This document shows, in pieces, positions 50,501-63,209 of a stretch of 64,000 nucleotides of DNA. The notes under the pieces were generated by a model. The model was not told the DNA's origin, searched no databases, and worked only from the letters and a program-made list of their open reading frames with translations. The first letter of the stretch is position 1. Each line of letters starts with the position of its first letter. This DNA comes from Dipylidium caninum (lineage: Eukaryota > Platyhelminthes > Cestoda > Cyclophyllidea > Dipylidiidae): positions 310,001 to 374,000 of the forward strand of contig QEYB01000921.1 in assembly GCA_017562135.1 (NCBI GenBank). The letters run 5' to 3'. Both the position numbers and the translations under genes were made by a program.

Positions 50501-53500
50501 GTTCACCAACACACTCTGAGGGCAGTCGCCGTCCTGCAATGGAACACACACACACTCATACACACGAGCACCCCAGAAGGGAACCAAACCGCCAGAGGCG
50601 AAAAGACAAGAAGAATTACGCAATTGGTGCCACGACTTGGAGAGACTGAATTCCTCCTCCCTCCTCCTTTATTGCCACTAACCAACGTGGAGACGGCGTA
50701 GAGTCAACTCCACCTCCGACGGTGGCACGACCCTGCCTTCTCCCACAGGGGCCAGAACCTGCCAAATGGGCAAAAGGGAGGCAGCACACGCAAAGACTAA
50801 CTTGCACACCGACATGCGCCCGCCACCACAGGCACAGTCTCTGAGCCTACCTGGTGCGCTGGATGATGCTCACCATTACTTGGGCCACCTCGCCTTCCCG
50901 CCTCTCCGCTGCCCTCCGCCGCACCAACAACCGCCATCTAGGTGGAGGCAATGCACAAAACGCTCTCTACACCCGATTAGCACCTCTTACCACCCACCGC
51001 TGATTCCATCCGACGACTCTGTCTCTCTCATGTCACTTCGGTTGCACTACCAATAGGCTCACCAACACACTGCCTTCTGATGGCAGTCGCCGTCCTGCAA
51101 TGGAACACACACACACTCATACACCACGAGCGCGGCACCCCAGAAGGGCAACCGCCTAACCAAACCGCCAGAGGCGAAAAGACAAGAAGAATTACGCAAT
51201 TGGTGCCACGACTTGGAGAGGTGAATTCCTCCTCCCTCCTCCTTTATTGCCACTAACCAACGTGGAGACGGCGTAGAGTCAACTCCACCTCCGACGGTGG
51301 CACGACCCTGCCTTCTCCCACAGGGGCCAGAACCTGCCAAATGGGCAAAAGGGAGGCAGCACACGCAAAGACTAACTTGCACACCGACATGCGCCCGCCA
51401 CCACAGGCACAGTCTCTGAGCCTACCTGGTGCGCTGGATGATGCTCACCATTACTTGGGCCACCTCGCCTTCCCGCCTCTCCGCTGCCCTCCGCCGCACA
51501 ACAACCGCCATCTAGGTGGAGGCAATGCACAAACGCTCTCTACACCCGATTAGCACCTCTTACCACCCACGCTGATTTCCATCCGACGACTCTGTCTCTC
51601 TCATGTCACTTCGGTGCACTACCAATAGGCTCACCAACACACTGCCTCCTGATGGCAGTCGCCGTCCTGCAATGGAACACACACACACTCATACACCACG
51701 AGCGCGGCACCCCAGAAGGGCAACCGCCTAACCAAACCGCCAGAGGCGAAAAGACAAGAAGAATTACGCAATTGGTGCCACGACTTGGAGAGGCTGAATT
51801 CCTCCTCCCTCCTCCTTTATTGCCACTAACCAACGTGGAGACGGCGTAGAGTCAACTCCACCTCCGACGGTGGCACGACCCTGCCTTCTCCCACAGGGGC
51901 CAGAACCTGCCAAATGGGCAAAAGGGAGGCAGCACACGCAAAGACTAACTTGCACACCGACATGCGCCCGCCACCACAGGCACAGTCTCTGAGCCTACCT
52001 GGTGCGCTGCGATGATGCTCACCATTACTTGGGCCACCTCGCCTTCCCGCCTCTCACGCTGCCCTCCGCCGCACCAACAACCGCCATCTAGGTGGAGGCC
52101 AATGCACAAAACGCTCTCTACACCCGATTAGCACCTCTTACCACCCACCGCTGATTCCATCCGACGACTCTGTCTCTCTCATGTCACTTCGGTTTGCACT
52201 ACCAATAGGCTCACCAACACACTGCCTTCTGATGGCAGGTCGCCGTCCTGCAATGGAACACACACACACTCCATACACCACGAGCGCGGCACCCAGAAGG
52301 GCAACCGCCTAACCAAACCGCCAGAGGCGAAAAGACAATAAGAATTACGCAATTTGGTGCCACGACTTGGAGAGGTAATTTCTCCTCCCTCCTCCTTTAT
52401 TGCCCACTATAACCAACGTGCCAGACGGCGTAGAGTCAACTCCACCTCCGACGGTGGCACGACCCTGCCTTCTCCCACAGGGGCCAGAACCTGCCAAATG
52501 GGCAAAAGGGAGGCAGCACACGCAAAGACTAACTTGCACACCGACATGCGCCCGCCACCACAGGCACAGTCTCTGAGCCTACCTGGTGCGCTGGATGATG
52601 CTCACCATTACTTGGGCCACCTCGCCTTCCCGCCTCTCCGCTGCCCTCCGCCGCACCAACAACCGCCATCTAGGTGGAGGCAATGCACAAAACGCTCTCT
52701 ACACCCGATTAGCACCTCTTACCACCCACCGCTGATTCCATCCGACGACTCTGTCTCTCTCATGTCACTTCGGTTGCACTACCAATAGGCTCACCAACAC
52801 ACTGCCTTCTGATGGCAGTCGCCGTCCTGCAATGGAACACACACACACTCATACACCACGAGCGCGGCACCCCAGAAGGGCAACCGCCTAACCAAACCGC
52901 CAGAGGCGAAAAGACAAGAAGAATTACGCAATTGGTGCCACGACTGGAGAGCCGAATCCTTTATTGCCACTAACCAACGTGGAGACGGCGTGAGTTTTTC
53001 CACCTCCGAGGCACGACCCTGCCTTCTCCCACAGGGGCCAGAACCTGCCAAATGGGCAAAAGGGAGGCAGCACACGCAAAGACTAACTTGCACACCGACA
53101 TGCGCCCGCCACCACAGGCACAGTCTCTGAGCCTACCTGGTGCGCTGGATGATGCTCACCATTACTTGGGCCACCTCGCCTTCCCGCCTCTCCGCTGCCC
53201 TCCGCCGCACCAACAACCGCCATCTAGGTGGAGGCAATGCACAAAACGCTCTCTACACCCGATTAGCACCTCTTACCACCCACCGCTGATTCCATCCGAC
53301 GACTCTGTCTCTCTCATGTCACTTCGGTTGCACTACCAATAGGCTCACCAACACACTGCCTTCTGATGGCAGTCGCCGTCCTGCAATGGAACACACACAC
53401 ACTCATACACCACGAGCGCGGCACCCCAGAAGGGCAACCGCCTAACCAAACCGCCAGAGGCGAAAAGACAAGAAGAATTACGCAATTGGTGCCACGACTT

Positions 53501-56500
53501 GGAGAGGACTGAATTCCTCCTCCCTCCTCCTTTATTGCCACTAACCAACGTGGAGACGGCGTAGAGTCAACTCCACCTCCGACGGTGGCACGACCCTGCC
53601 TTCTCCCACAGGGGCCAGAACCTGCCAAATGGGCAAAAGGGAGGCAGCACACGCAAAGACTAACTTGCACACCGACATGCGCCCGCCACCACAGGCACAG
53701 TCTCTGAGCCTACCTGGTGCGCTGGATGATGCTCACCATTACTTGGGCCACCTCGCCTTCCCGCCTCTCCGCTGCCCTCCGCCGCACCAACAACCGCCAT
53801 CTAGGTGGAGGCAATGCACAAAACGCTCTCTACACCCGATTAGCACCTCTTACCACCCACCGCTGATTCCATCCGACGACTCTGTCTCTCTCATGTCACT
53901 TCGTTGCACTACCAATAGGCTCACCAACACAGCCTTCTGATGGCAGTCGCCGTCCTGCAATGGAACACACACACACTCATACACCACGAGCGCGGCACCC
54001 CAGAAGGGCAACCGCCTAACCAAACCGCCAGAGGCGAAAAGACAAGAAGAATTACGCAATTTGTGCCCACGACTTGGGAGAGGTTTGAACTCCTCCCTCC
54101 TTCCTTTATTGCCACTAACCAACGTGGAGACGGCGTACAGTTAACTCCACCTCCGACGGTGGCACGACCCTGCCTTCTCCCACAGGGGCCAGAACCTGCC
54201 AAATGGGCAAAAGGGAGGCAGCACACGCAAAGACTAACTTGCACACCGACATGCGCCCGCCACCACAGGCCACAGTCTCTGAGAGCCTACCTGTGCGCTG
54301 GATGATGCTCACCATTACTTGGGCCACCTCGCCTTCCCGCCTCTCCGCTGCCCTCCGCCGCACCAACAACCGCCATCTAGGTGGAGGCAATGCACAAAAC
54401 GCTCTCTACACCCGATTAGCACCTCTTACCACCACCGCTGATTCCATCCGACGACTCTGTCTCTCTCATGTCACTTCGGTTTGCACTACCAATAGGCTCA
54501 CCAACACACTGCCTTCTGATGGCAGTCGCCGTCCTGCAATGGAACACACACACACTCATTACACCACGAGCGCGGCACCCCAGAAGGGCAACCGCCTAAC
54601 CAAACCGCCAGAGGCGAAAAGACAAGAAGAATTACGCAATTTGGTGCCACGACTTGGAGAGGTTTGAATTCCTCCTCCCTCCTCCTTTATTGCCACTAAC
54701 CAAAACGTGGCAGTAGAGTCAACTCCACCTCCGACGGTGGCACGACCCTGTCTTCTCCCGCAGGGGCCAAGAACCTGCCAAATGGGCAAAAGGGAGGCAG
54801 CACACGCAAAAGACTAACTTGCACACCGACATGCGCCCGCCACCACAGGCAACAGTCTCTGAGCCTACCTGGTGCGCTGGATGATGCTCACCATTACTGG
54901 GCCACCTCGCCTTCCCGCCTCTCACCTGCCCTCCGCCGCACCAACAACCGCCATCTAGGTGGAGGCAATGCACAAAACGCCTCTCTACACCCTATTAGCA
55001 CCTCTTACCACCCATCGCTGATTCCATCCGACGACTCTGTCTCTCTGATGTCACTTCGGTTTGCACTACCAATAGGCTCACCAGTACACAGCCTTCTGAT
55101 GGCAGTCGCCGTCCTGCAATGGAACACACCACACACTCAACACCACGAGCGCGGCGCCCAGAAGGGCAACCGCCTAACCAAACCGCCAGAGGCGAAAAAG
55201 ACAAGAAGAATTACGCAATTTGTGCCACGACTTGGAGAGGTTTGAATTCCTCCTCCTTCTTCCTTTATTGCCACTATAACTAACGTGCAGACGGCGTACA
55301 GTTAACTCCACCTCCGACGGTGGCACGACTCTGTCTTCTCCCGCAGGGGCCAAAACCTGCCAAATGGGCAAAAGGGAGGCAGCACACACAAACCACTAAC
55401 TTGCACACCGACATGCGCCCGCCACCACAGGCACATCTGAGAGCCTACCTGGTGCGCTGGATGATGCTCACCATTACTTCGGGCCACCTCGCCTTCCCGC
55501 CTCTCACGCTGCCCTCCGCCGCACCAACAACCGCCATCTAGGTGGAGGCAATGCACAAAACGCTCTCTACACCCTATTAGCACCTCTTACCACCCATCGC
55601 TGATTCCATCCGACGACTCTGTCTCTCTCTGATGTCACTTCGTTTGCACTACCAATAGGCTCACCAGTACACAGCCTTTCTGATGGCAGTCGCCGTCCTG
55701 CAATGGAACACACACACTCATACACCACGACGCGCGGCGACCCCAGAAGGGCAACCGCCTAACCAAACCGCCAGAGGCGAAAAGACACAAAGAATTACGC
55801 AATTTGTGCACGACTGGGAGAGGTTTGAACTTCCTCCTCCTTCTTCCTTTTATTGCCACTATAACTAAACGTGCAGACGGCGTACAGTTAACTCCACCTC
55901 CGACGGTGGCACGACTCTGTCTTCTCCCGCAGGGGCCAAAACCTGCCAAATGGGCAAAAAGGGAGGCAGCACACACAAACACACTAACTTGCACACCGAC
56001 ATGCGCCCGCCACCACAGGCACAGTCTGAGAGCCTACCTGGTGCGCTGGATGATGCTCACTCATTACTTCGGGCCACCTCGCCTTCCCGCCTCTCACCTG
56101 CCCTCCGCCGCACCAACAACCGCCATCTAGGTGGAGGCAATGCACAAAACGCTCTCTACACCCTATTAGCACCTCTTACCACCCATCGCTGATTCCATCC
56201 GACGACTCTGTCTCTCTGATGTCACTTCGTTTGCACTACCAATAGGCTCACCAGTACACAGCCTTCTGATGGCAGTCGCCGTCCTGCAATGGAAACACAC
56301 ACACTCATACACCACGAGCGCGGCGCCCCAGAAGGGCAACCGCCTAACCAAACGCCAGAGGCGAAAAAGACAAAAAGAATTACGCAATTTGTGCCACGAC
56401 TGAGAGGTTGAACTCCTCCTCCTTCTTCCTTTATTGCCACTATAACTAAACGTGCAGACGGCGTACAGTTAACTCCACCTCCGACGGTGGCACGACTCTG

Positions 56501-59138
56501 TCTTCTCCCGCAGGGGCCAAAACCTGCCAAATGGGCAAAAGGGAGGCAGCACACACAAACACACTAACTTGCACACCGACATGCGCCCGCCACCACAGGC
56601 ACAGTCTGAGAGCCTACCTGGTGCGCTGGATGATGCTCACCATTACTTCGGGCCACCTCGCCTTCCGCCTCTCACCTGCCCTCCGCCGCACCAACAACCG
56701 CCATCTAGGTGGAGGCAATGCACAAAACGCTCTCTTACACCCTATTAGCACCTCTTACCACCCATCGCTGATTCCATCCGACGACTCTGTCTCTCTGATG
56801 TCACTTCGTTTGCACTACCAATAGGCTCACCAGTACACAGCCTTCTGATGGCAGTCGCGTCCTGCAATGGAACACACACACTCATACACCACGAGCGCGG
56901 CGCCCAGAAGGGCAACCGCCTAACCAAACCGCCAGAGGCGAAAAGACAAAAAGAATACGCAATTTGTGCCACGACTGGGAGAGGTTTTGAACTCCTCCTC
57001 CTTCCTTTATTGCCACTATAACTAAACGTGCAGACGGCGTACAGTTAACTCCACCTCCGACGGTGGCACGACTCTGCCTTCTCCCGCAGGGGCCAAAACC
57101 TGCCAAATGGGCAAAGGGAGGCAGCACACACAAACACACTAACTTGCACACCGACATGCGCCCGCCACCACAGGGCACAGTCTGAGAGCCTACCTGGTGC
57201 TGGATGATGCTCACCATTACTCGGGCCACCTCGCCTTCCCGCCTCTCACCTGCCCTCCGCCGCACCAACAACCGCCATCTAGGTGGAGGCAATGCACAAA
57301 CGCTCTCCTACACCTATTAGCACCTCTTACCACCATCGCTGATTCCATCCGACGACTCTGTCTCTCTGATGTCACTTCGTTTGCACTACCAAATAGGCTC
57401 ACCAGTACACAGCCTTCTGATGGCAGTCGCCGTCCTGCAATGGAACACACACACTCATACACCACGAGCGCGGCGCCCAGAAGGGCAACCGCCTAACAAA
57501 CGCCAGAGGCGAAAAGACAAAAAGAATTACGCAATTTGTGCCACGACTGGGAGAGGTGTTGAACTCCTCCTCCTTCTTCCTTTATTGCCACTATAACTAA
57601 CGTGCAGACGGCGTACAGTTAACTCCACCTCCGACGGTGGCACGACCTGCCTTCTCCCACAGGGGCCAGAACCTGCCAAATGGGCAAAAGGGAGGCAGCA
57701 CACACAAACACACTAACTTGCACACCGACATGCGCCCGCCACCACAGGCACAGTCTGAAGCCCTACCTGGTGCGCTGGATGATGCTCACCATTACTCGGC
57801 CACCTCGCCTTCCCGCCTCTCACTGCCCTCCGCCGCACCAACAACCGCCATCTAGGTGGAGGCAATGCACAAAACGCTCTCTACACCCTATTAGCACCTC
57901 TTACCACCCATCGCTGATTCCATCCGACGACTCTGTCTCTCTGATGTCACTTCGGTTTGCACTACCAATAGGCTCACCAGTACACAGCCTTCTGATGGCA
58001 GTCGCCGTCCTGCAATGGAACACACACACTCATACACCACGAGCGCGGCGCCCCAGAAGGGCAACCGCCTAACCAAACCGCCAGAGGCGAAAAGACAAAA
58101 AAGAATTACGCAATTTGTGCCACGACTGGGAGATTGAACTCCTCCTCCTTCTTCCTTTATTGCCACTAACTAAACGTGCAGACGGCGTACAGTTAAACTC
58201 CACCTCCGACGGTGGCACGACTCTGTCTTCTCCCGCAGGGGCCAAAACCTGCAAATGGCAAAAGGGAGGCAGCACACACAAACACACTAACTTGCACACC
58301 GACATGCGCCCGCCACCACAGGCACAGTCTGAGAGCCTACCTGGTGCGCTGGATGATGCTCACCATTACTCGGGCCACCTCGCCTTCCCGCCTCTCACCT
58401 GCCCTCCGCCGCACCAACAACCGCCATCTAGGTGGAGGCAATGCACAAAACGCTCTCTACACCCTATTAGCACCTCTTACCACCCACCGCTGATTCCATC
58501 CGACGACTCTGTCTCTCTCATGTCACTTCGTTTGCCACTACCAATAGGCTCACCAGTACACAGCCTTCTGATGGCAGTCGCCGTCCTGCAATGGAACACA
58601 CACACTCATTACACCACGAGCGCGGCCCCCAGAAGGGCAAACGCCTAACCAAACCGCCAGAGGCGAAAAGACAAAAAGAATTACGCAATTTTGCCTTTAC
58701 TTTATTGCCACTATAACACGTGGCAGACGGCGTACAGTTAACTCCACCTCCGACGGTGGCACGACTCTGCCTTCTCCATCTGCCAAATGGGCAAAAGGGA
58801 GGCAGCACAAAACACACTAAACTTGCACACCGACATGCGCCCGCCACCACAGGCACAGGGTCTCTGAGAGCCTACTGGTGCGCTGGATGATGCTCACCAT
58901 TACTGGGCCACCTCGCCTTCCCGCCTCTCCGCTGCCTCCGCCGCACCAACAACCGCCATCTAGGTGGAGGCAATGCACAAAACGCTTCTACACCCGATTA
59001 GCACCTCTTACCACCCATCGCTGATTCCATCCGACGACTCTGTCTCTCATGTCACTTCGGTTGCACTACCAATAGGCTCACCAACACACTGCCTTCTGAT
59101 GGCAGTCGCCGTCCTGGAAATGGAACAAACACACCTCA
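50501..59138 (+). repeat. Satellite array, about 15 units of about 572 bp
   Basis: The anchor words ggctcacca, gacatgcgcccgccaccac and ccatctaggtggaggc recur about every 572 bp. By the start word, units begin near 50501, 51057, 51629, 52209, 52788, 53341, 53918, 54496, 55076, 55663, 56243, 56825, 57406, 57970 and 58547, with a partial unit from 59078. Unit length ranges from about 531 to 587 bp. Each unit is GC-rich, carries a short CA run, and has the imperfect palindrome ccacctccgacggtgg. Open frames in the early units arise because the units are nearly identical; the later units break them, so no protein is implied. No rRNA, tRNA, snRNA or spliced-leader gene was recognised within a unit. 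Function is unknown; the copy number may be wrong if the assembly collapsed the array. Confidence 0.95.
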
Positions 59139-60734
59139 ACCTGTAGGCGACACGCTATATCAGTTTTGTTCGTCCGCGTTCAATTACTTTCCACATACGC
59201 CTCTGTTCGTTTTCGTTAACAAAATGTTTCCACTAATTTACTCATTGTTTTAGTGTATCGAAATGAAACTTCCTTTATCCTCTTCGGCCTCTTGTTGTGT
59301 ATTCATCGCCTCCCTACGCTTGCATGAGTTTTTAACCAAATTTTAACAGGCTTTTCGGGAGTTTCATTCGTTAAGATGCTTTTTTTATTTTCCTACCCAT
59401 TTTGCCTATAATGGTCTCTCCTTCTTTCCTGCGTTTCGACTCTTTTATTCTTCTATAAGTACTTTAATTTTTTCACAACGTAATACTTATATAATAAGTT
59501 TTTTTCTCCTGCTTCCGTTCTCCACGAAATTAATTGGCAATTTGCACTTTCTGCTTATGCGTGCATAGCCAACACGGGTGATCCAAACAATTAACTGAAA
59601 TAATTTTGCGTTCTTGTATAATTATTGGATTCCTTCTGGACTCATGTCATCTTTGGGCAGCGGTTGACTTAATCACGCCATGCCAGATTGTGTGCATACG
59701 CCTTCCTTATAAATTCTTACCTCGCCTTCGCAATGCTAAGTTCCTACTTTTTGGCCTCTATGACATTTTGGTATCAACAAACTCCAAAAAAACTAACTTA
59801 GGGGCGACCTATGACCATAAATGGCTTCTCTGCATAATGCTACTTCAATATAACCTATGAAAATCCTCTACGGTTTAACGAAAATTCAAGAAATGACCGG
59901 ACGGACTCACCGACCTTACAGCCGAAAGCGGAATAGCGGGCCTTTGCATACACACGCTTAAACAAAGCTTGGAGTTTTATTTATGCGTGAAAAAAAATTT
60001 TTTTACTTTTACGTAAGGTAATGAAATTTTTTATTACTACATTGGTTTATGTCTTCTTGCACCCTTTTAGTTTCACAATTATTGAATATCTTATTCCCCT
60101 ATATTCCTTATTTTACTATATTGTGATTTCATTATTGATACGCGATTCTCTGAAGTACGCCGTGATAGGCCAGTTATGTTTTTTTTCTTCCTCACTCCTC
60201 TTTAGCGCGTGCGTCTTCACCTGTATTTAGCTACTGCTAATGTTTCCAACATCTCATATCCACTTGTTTGCGACCAATGACCGTCTGGTTAGAGGATATT
60301 TTTTCCAAAACATCGTGCTTACCTCTACCTCTTCCCATTCCACCTACATCCCGAGTCAATCAAATCCACTTCCCGCCTTCCGCTAAATAATCGACCCTCT
60401 CCTCGTATTATGGTTCATTTTAAATTCGACTCGCGTTTACGCAACTCTTCCATTAAGGTAGCAACCGGTTTGAATAAAACAGGATGCAACACTAACATTT
60501 ACATCCGGTAAGAGACTGAGCATTCTCTATTGTCTTATCAGTAGGTTCAAGTACATCTGGCAGAGGCCGACCAACTGATGTACACTGATTAGTAATCTAA
60601 CAAGGTAAGAACCGAGAAGCTCGTCAGTCACCGCTTGGGTTCTTTAGCCGAAGTTGTCTCGGCGATTGCAAGGGCACCCCTCTCCAGTGAAAAGTTTTGA
60701 TAATCTCCTTGTTGTATCCCTTGTGTTTAACTAT
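59139..60734. other. AT-rich gene-free spacer right of the satellite
   Basis: T-rich, low-complexity sequence with no supported gene on either strand. Short open frames (e.g. 59606-59860, 60021-60230) are hydrophobic because of T-richness and carry no motif. The right end is the 3' flank of the BRD7/9 gene. Confidence 0.5.
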
Positions 60735-60740
60735 TTTAAT
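60735..60740 (-). terminator. Candidate poly(A) signal of the BRD7/9 gene (ATTAAA)
   Basis: The minus strand reads ATTAAA about 65 bp past the stop codon at 60806-60808. It is the common variant hexamer and the nearest one seen. Confidence 0.4.
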
Positions 60741-60805
60741 TACATGCAAATGAGTACACATGAAAATTCACGGAATAAGAGTCTAAGTAGTAAAAACAGT
60801 GAAAA

Positions 60806-63209
60806 TTACTCGGGAAACATATTGATGGCCTCAGAAGACGTGAGAACAGGCGTCGAAGGGTCCAGACCAAGGGCACGTCGAACAGGATCGCGTGACGTAA
60901 GTAGGTCTCCTGGGCCACGCGTGAGACGACCCACCAGGTTAACTAAGGTGCCGACTAGCCGCGTGGCCGTGTGTAACTCGTGTCTACATGGGCGCAAACT
61001 GCGTTCCTCTGTAAGAGCAGGTGTTGAAAAGTCTCCCAGCCTACGATACTGTGAGTTGTACAGATCGCGCAACAGACGAGCAGATTCATCCAATAACGTC
61101 GCATTTGCTTCCCCACCTCCGTTCGTGGGCTCTTCACTTTTCTTCGTCTTGTCCCTTTCATTACCCACCTCGGGGGCTTGACCTGCAAACGAAACTACGC
61201 CTAAACGCTTTGCAGTTTACCAAATGGATTCGAGGGTCATATTCTTATGAAACCACCGTGACTCCGACAAACTAGCAGCAGCTTGTAATACATATTATAT
61301 CTTCAACAGAAGACAGATGCGCTTGAGTACGAATAAATATGTATACTGCAGGAGCAGCCACAATTTCGTCACCGTCACAAGATAGAGCTGTATATTTAGA
61401 AATGGTCACTATTTCTTAACCTTAAAACCTGTTAAAAAACCGAAACGTCCTGATTCATAAATTGTTAAAATGCCTTTGCATAAATTAGTGTCTAATTTTC
61501 TGAATGATCACTAAGAATGATCGTATGATAGAAGTAGGAATCCTATTTTATCTAACCAAAAATAAGTATAGTAAGATAATTATCTATTAGTAAAAACGCC
61601 TACATTTTTGCAAAATTGGCAGGTCGAAGAATCATCACCGTAGTGACTTGAATAGTGAACGCCTACTACAATAATAAAGGTAGATCAATCTCACCAAACA
61701 CAGTATCGGAGTCTCCAGTGGCGAGGGATGGTTTTGTTTCTGTTTCCTCCAACACCTTGGGTAGATTGCGAGTTATAGCGTTAGCCAAATATAGCCCAAA
61801 ATCGCCATCAGGGTGGTCGCCATAAATTACGGGTGGAATTATGGACTCCAAAGTCCGGCTTGCCTCTCGTGCCTCCTTCCACTCTGCTACACAGTCCGCT
61901 AGCGCCGCCTGTAACTCAGCATCACCTTCTGCCTCTGTAACACACCGTAGACGGCTCCAAGGACACTCCTCCTCCCTCTCCTCTACATCTGAGAACTTTC
62001 CACCATTGCCACGAGGTTCCAAGGAGTAAAGCATGCGTGCTGGAAGCCAAGAAGTAGAGAGAAGGAGTTGATTTGCCTCCGGACTGCAATTCGAAGCGCC
62101 ACTGTCAAAGGTTGGACCAAAACTAGCATAAGGCCCGTAATTAAGGTACGTATATGGAATCACGCGATTCCGACGATCCTCACGATATCCACCGTTTTGC
62201 GAAAGGTGAGTACCAAAGGCCAATTTTCCAACCTGAAAATTACATAGAGCCAATATAATATATATCAATAAACTTTCTACTTTTTAAGCATAATTGAAGT
62301 TCATGCTCGACTGATATGAAAACCTAACTTCTTCTCCGATGGTACGAACATGTCCGTTGCACTGACCAAACCCCGATTATCAGGATTGAGGAGACCGAGA
62401 GACGTCACACCAGGAACGTCACTATCGGTGATAGATCCGTAAAGAGACTCGTGCATTAAATCGGAGTCCTCGCCGATGCTCTCGAACCAACGTCTAGCAA
62501 GAACGACAAGACGGGCAGCCTCCGCCATTACTGCCGTACTGCCTTGTAACGGTGCAACCGCAGTGGAGAAGAAATGCGCTTGCTGGTAAGATCCGAAGAG
62601 CGCCTCCACATATTCACGCAAATGTCCCAGGGATTTTACTTTGTTGGTGTGAATGTAACGTTCCAGGCCTCTCAGGCTCAACCCCGTAAAAAAGTCATCT
62701 CTCTGCAGCCGAAGAAACAAAGAGCGGAGTTATTGAGTGCGAAATATTAACGTCGACCGGTTCCCGTTGCCAATGCCAATGTAAAGGTTAAAATAAGGAA
62801 AAAAATACAGGGGAACCAACGCACACGAAAGGAAAGCAAATAACTTATTCGAATAATGGTTTCAAAATAGCATTTGTAACTACGATGACGGACAAGTTCA
62901 ATATTGTTTATGGAGTAGAAACAAACTCAAGCGTACTTTTTTTGGAGCAAAATGAAAAAATCCATTAACGTCTTGTTGAAGGAGTATAGCTATTAATTCT
63001 AAACACGCTTCTTTAGCCCTTGACATCCTCCCCCGAGGCTGTTTAGTTGGTGGTACTGGATGAAGAACGTAATCACCAGAATCTGGTATTTTGCGTTTGC
63101 CTCCGTTGTTTCGGGAATATTCCTTGGGCCCTTGCGCATCCAGAAGGGACTCAAGTGTGATACTTCTTGGCGAACTAGCCTCTGTTCTTTCTGTTAGCTC
63201 ATGCGGCAT
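60806..63209 (-). CDS. BRD7/BRD9-family protein with divergent bromodomain
   Basis: BRD7 and BRD9 are SWI/SNF subunits (PBAF and ncBAF) with one bromodomain and a conserved DUF3512 C-terminal region. Exons: 63209-62937, from 62702 to about 62346-62376, 62232-61695 and 61182-60806, with stop TAA at 60806. The first exon carries a basic stretch then the start of the bromodomain (AKEACLELIAILLQQDVNGF), spliced in phase to RDDFFTGLSLRGLERYIHTN and SLGHLREYVEALFGSYQQAH. The DUF3512 part is clear: EDRRNRVIPYTYLNYGPYAS, DESARLLRDLYNSQYRRL and DPVRRALGLDPSTPV match the family in order. The position of the conserved acetyl-lysine-binding Asn (Tyr-Asn) reads as SYQQAHF, with no Asn, and the ZA loop is short. 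BRD7 fits slightly better than BRD9 at the YLNYGPY motif. The N-terminus before the bromodomain is short, and the donor of exon 2 is uncertain. Confidence 0.88.

Noticed and set aside
50766..58490. Recurring open frames in the satellite on both strands
   Set aside because: They stay open only because units are copies; later units break them by indels, no domain is present and both strands are open at once.
50501..59138. CRISPR-like or rDNA array
   Set aside because: Units are about 572 bp with no short repeat-spacer structure, and no rRNA, tRNA or snRNA motif is visible.
60654..61181. 175-codon plus-strand open frame
   Set aside because: It is the antisense shadow of the last BRD7/9 exon, which carries the conserved DUF3512 motif on the minus strand.
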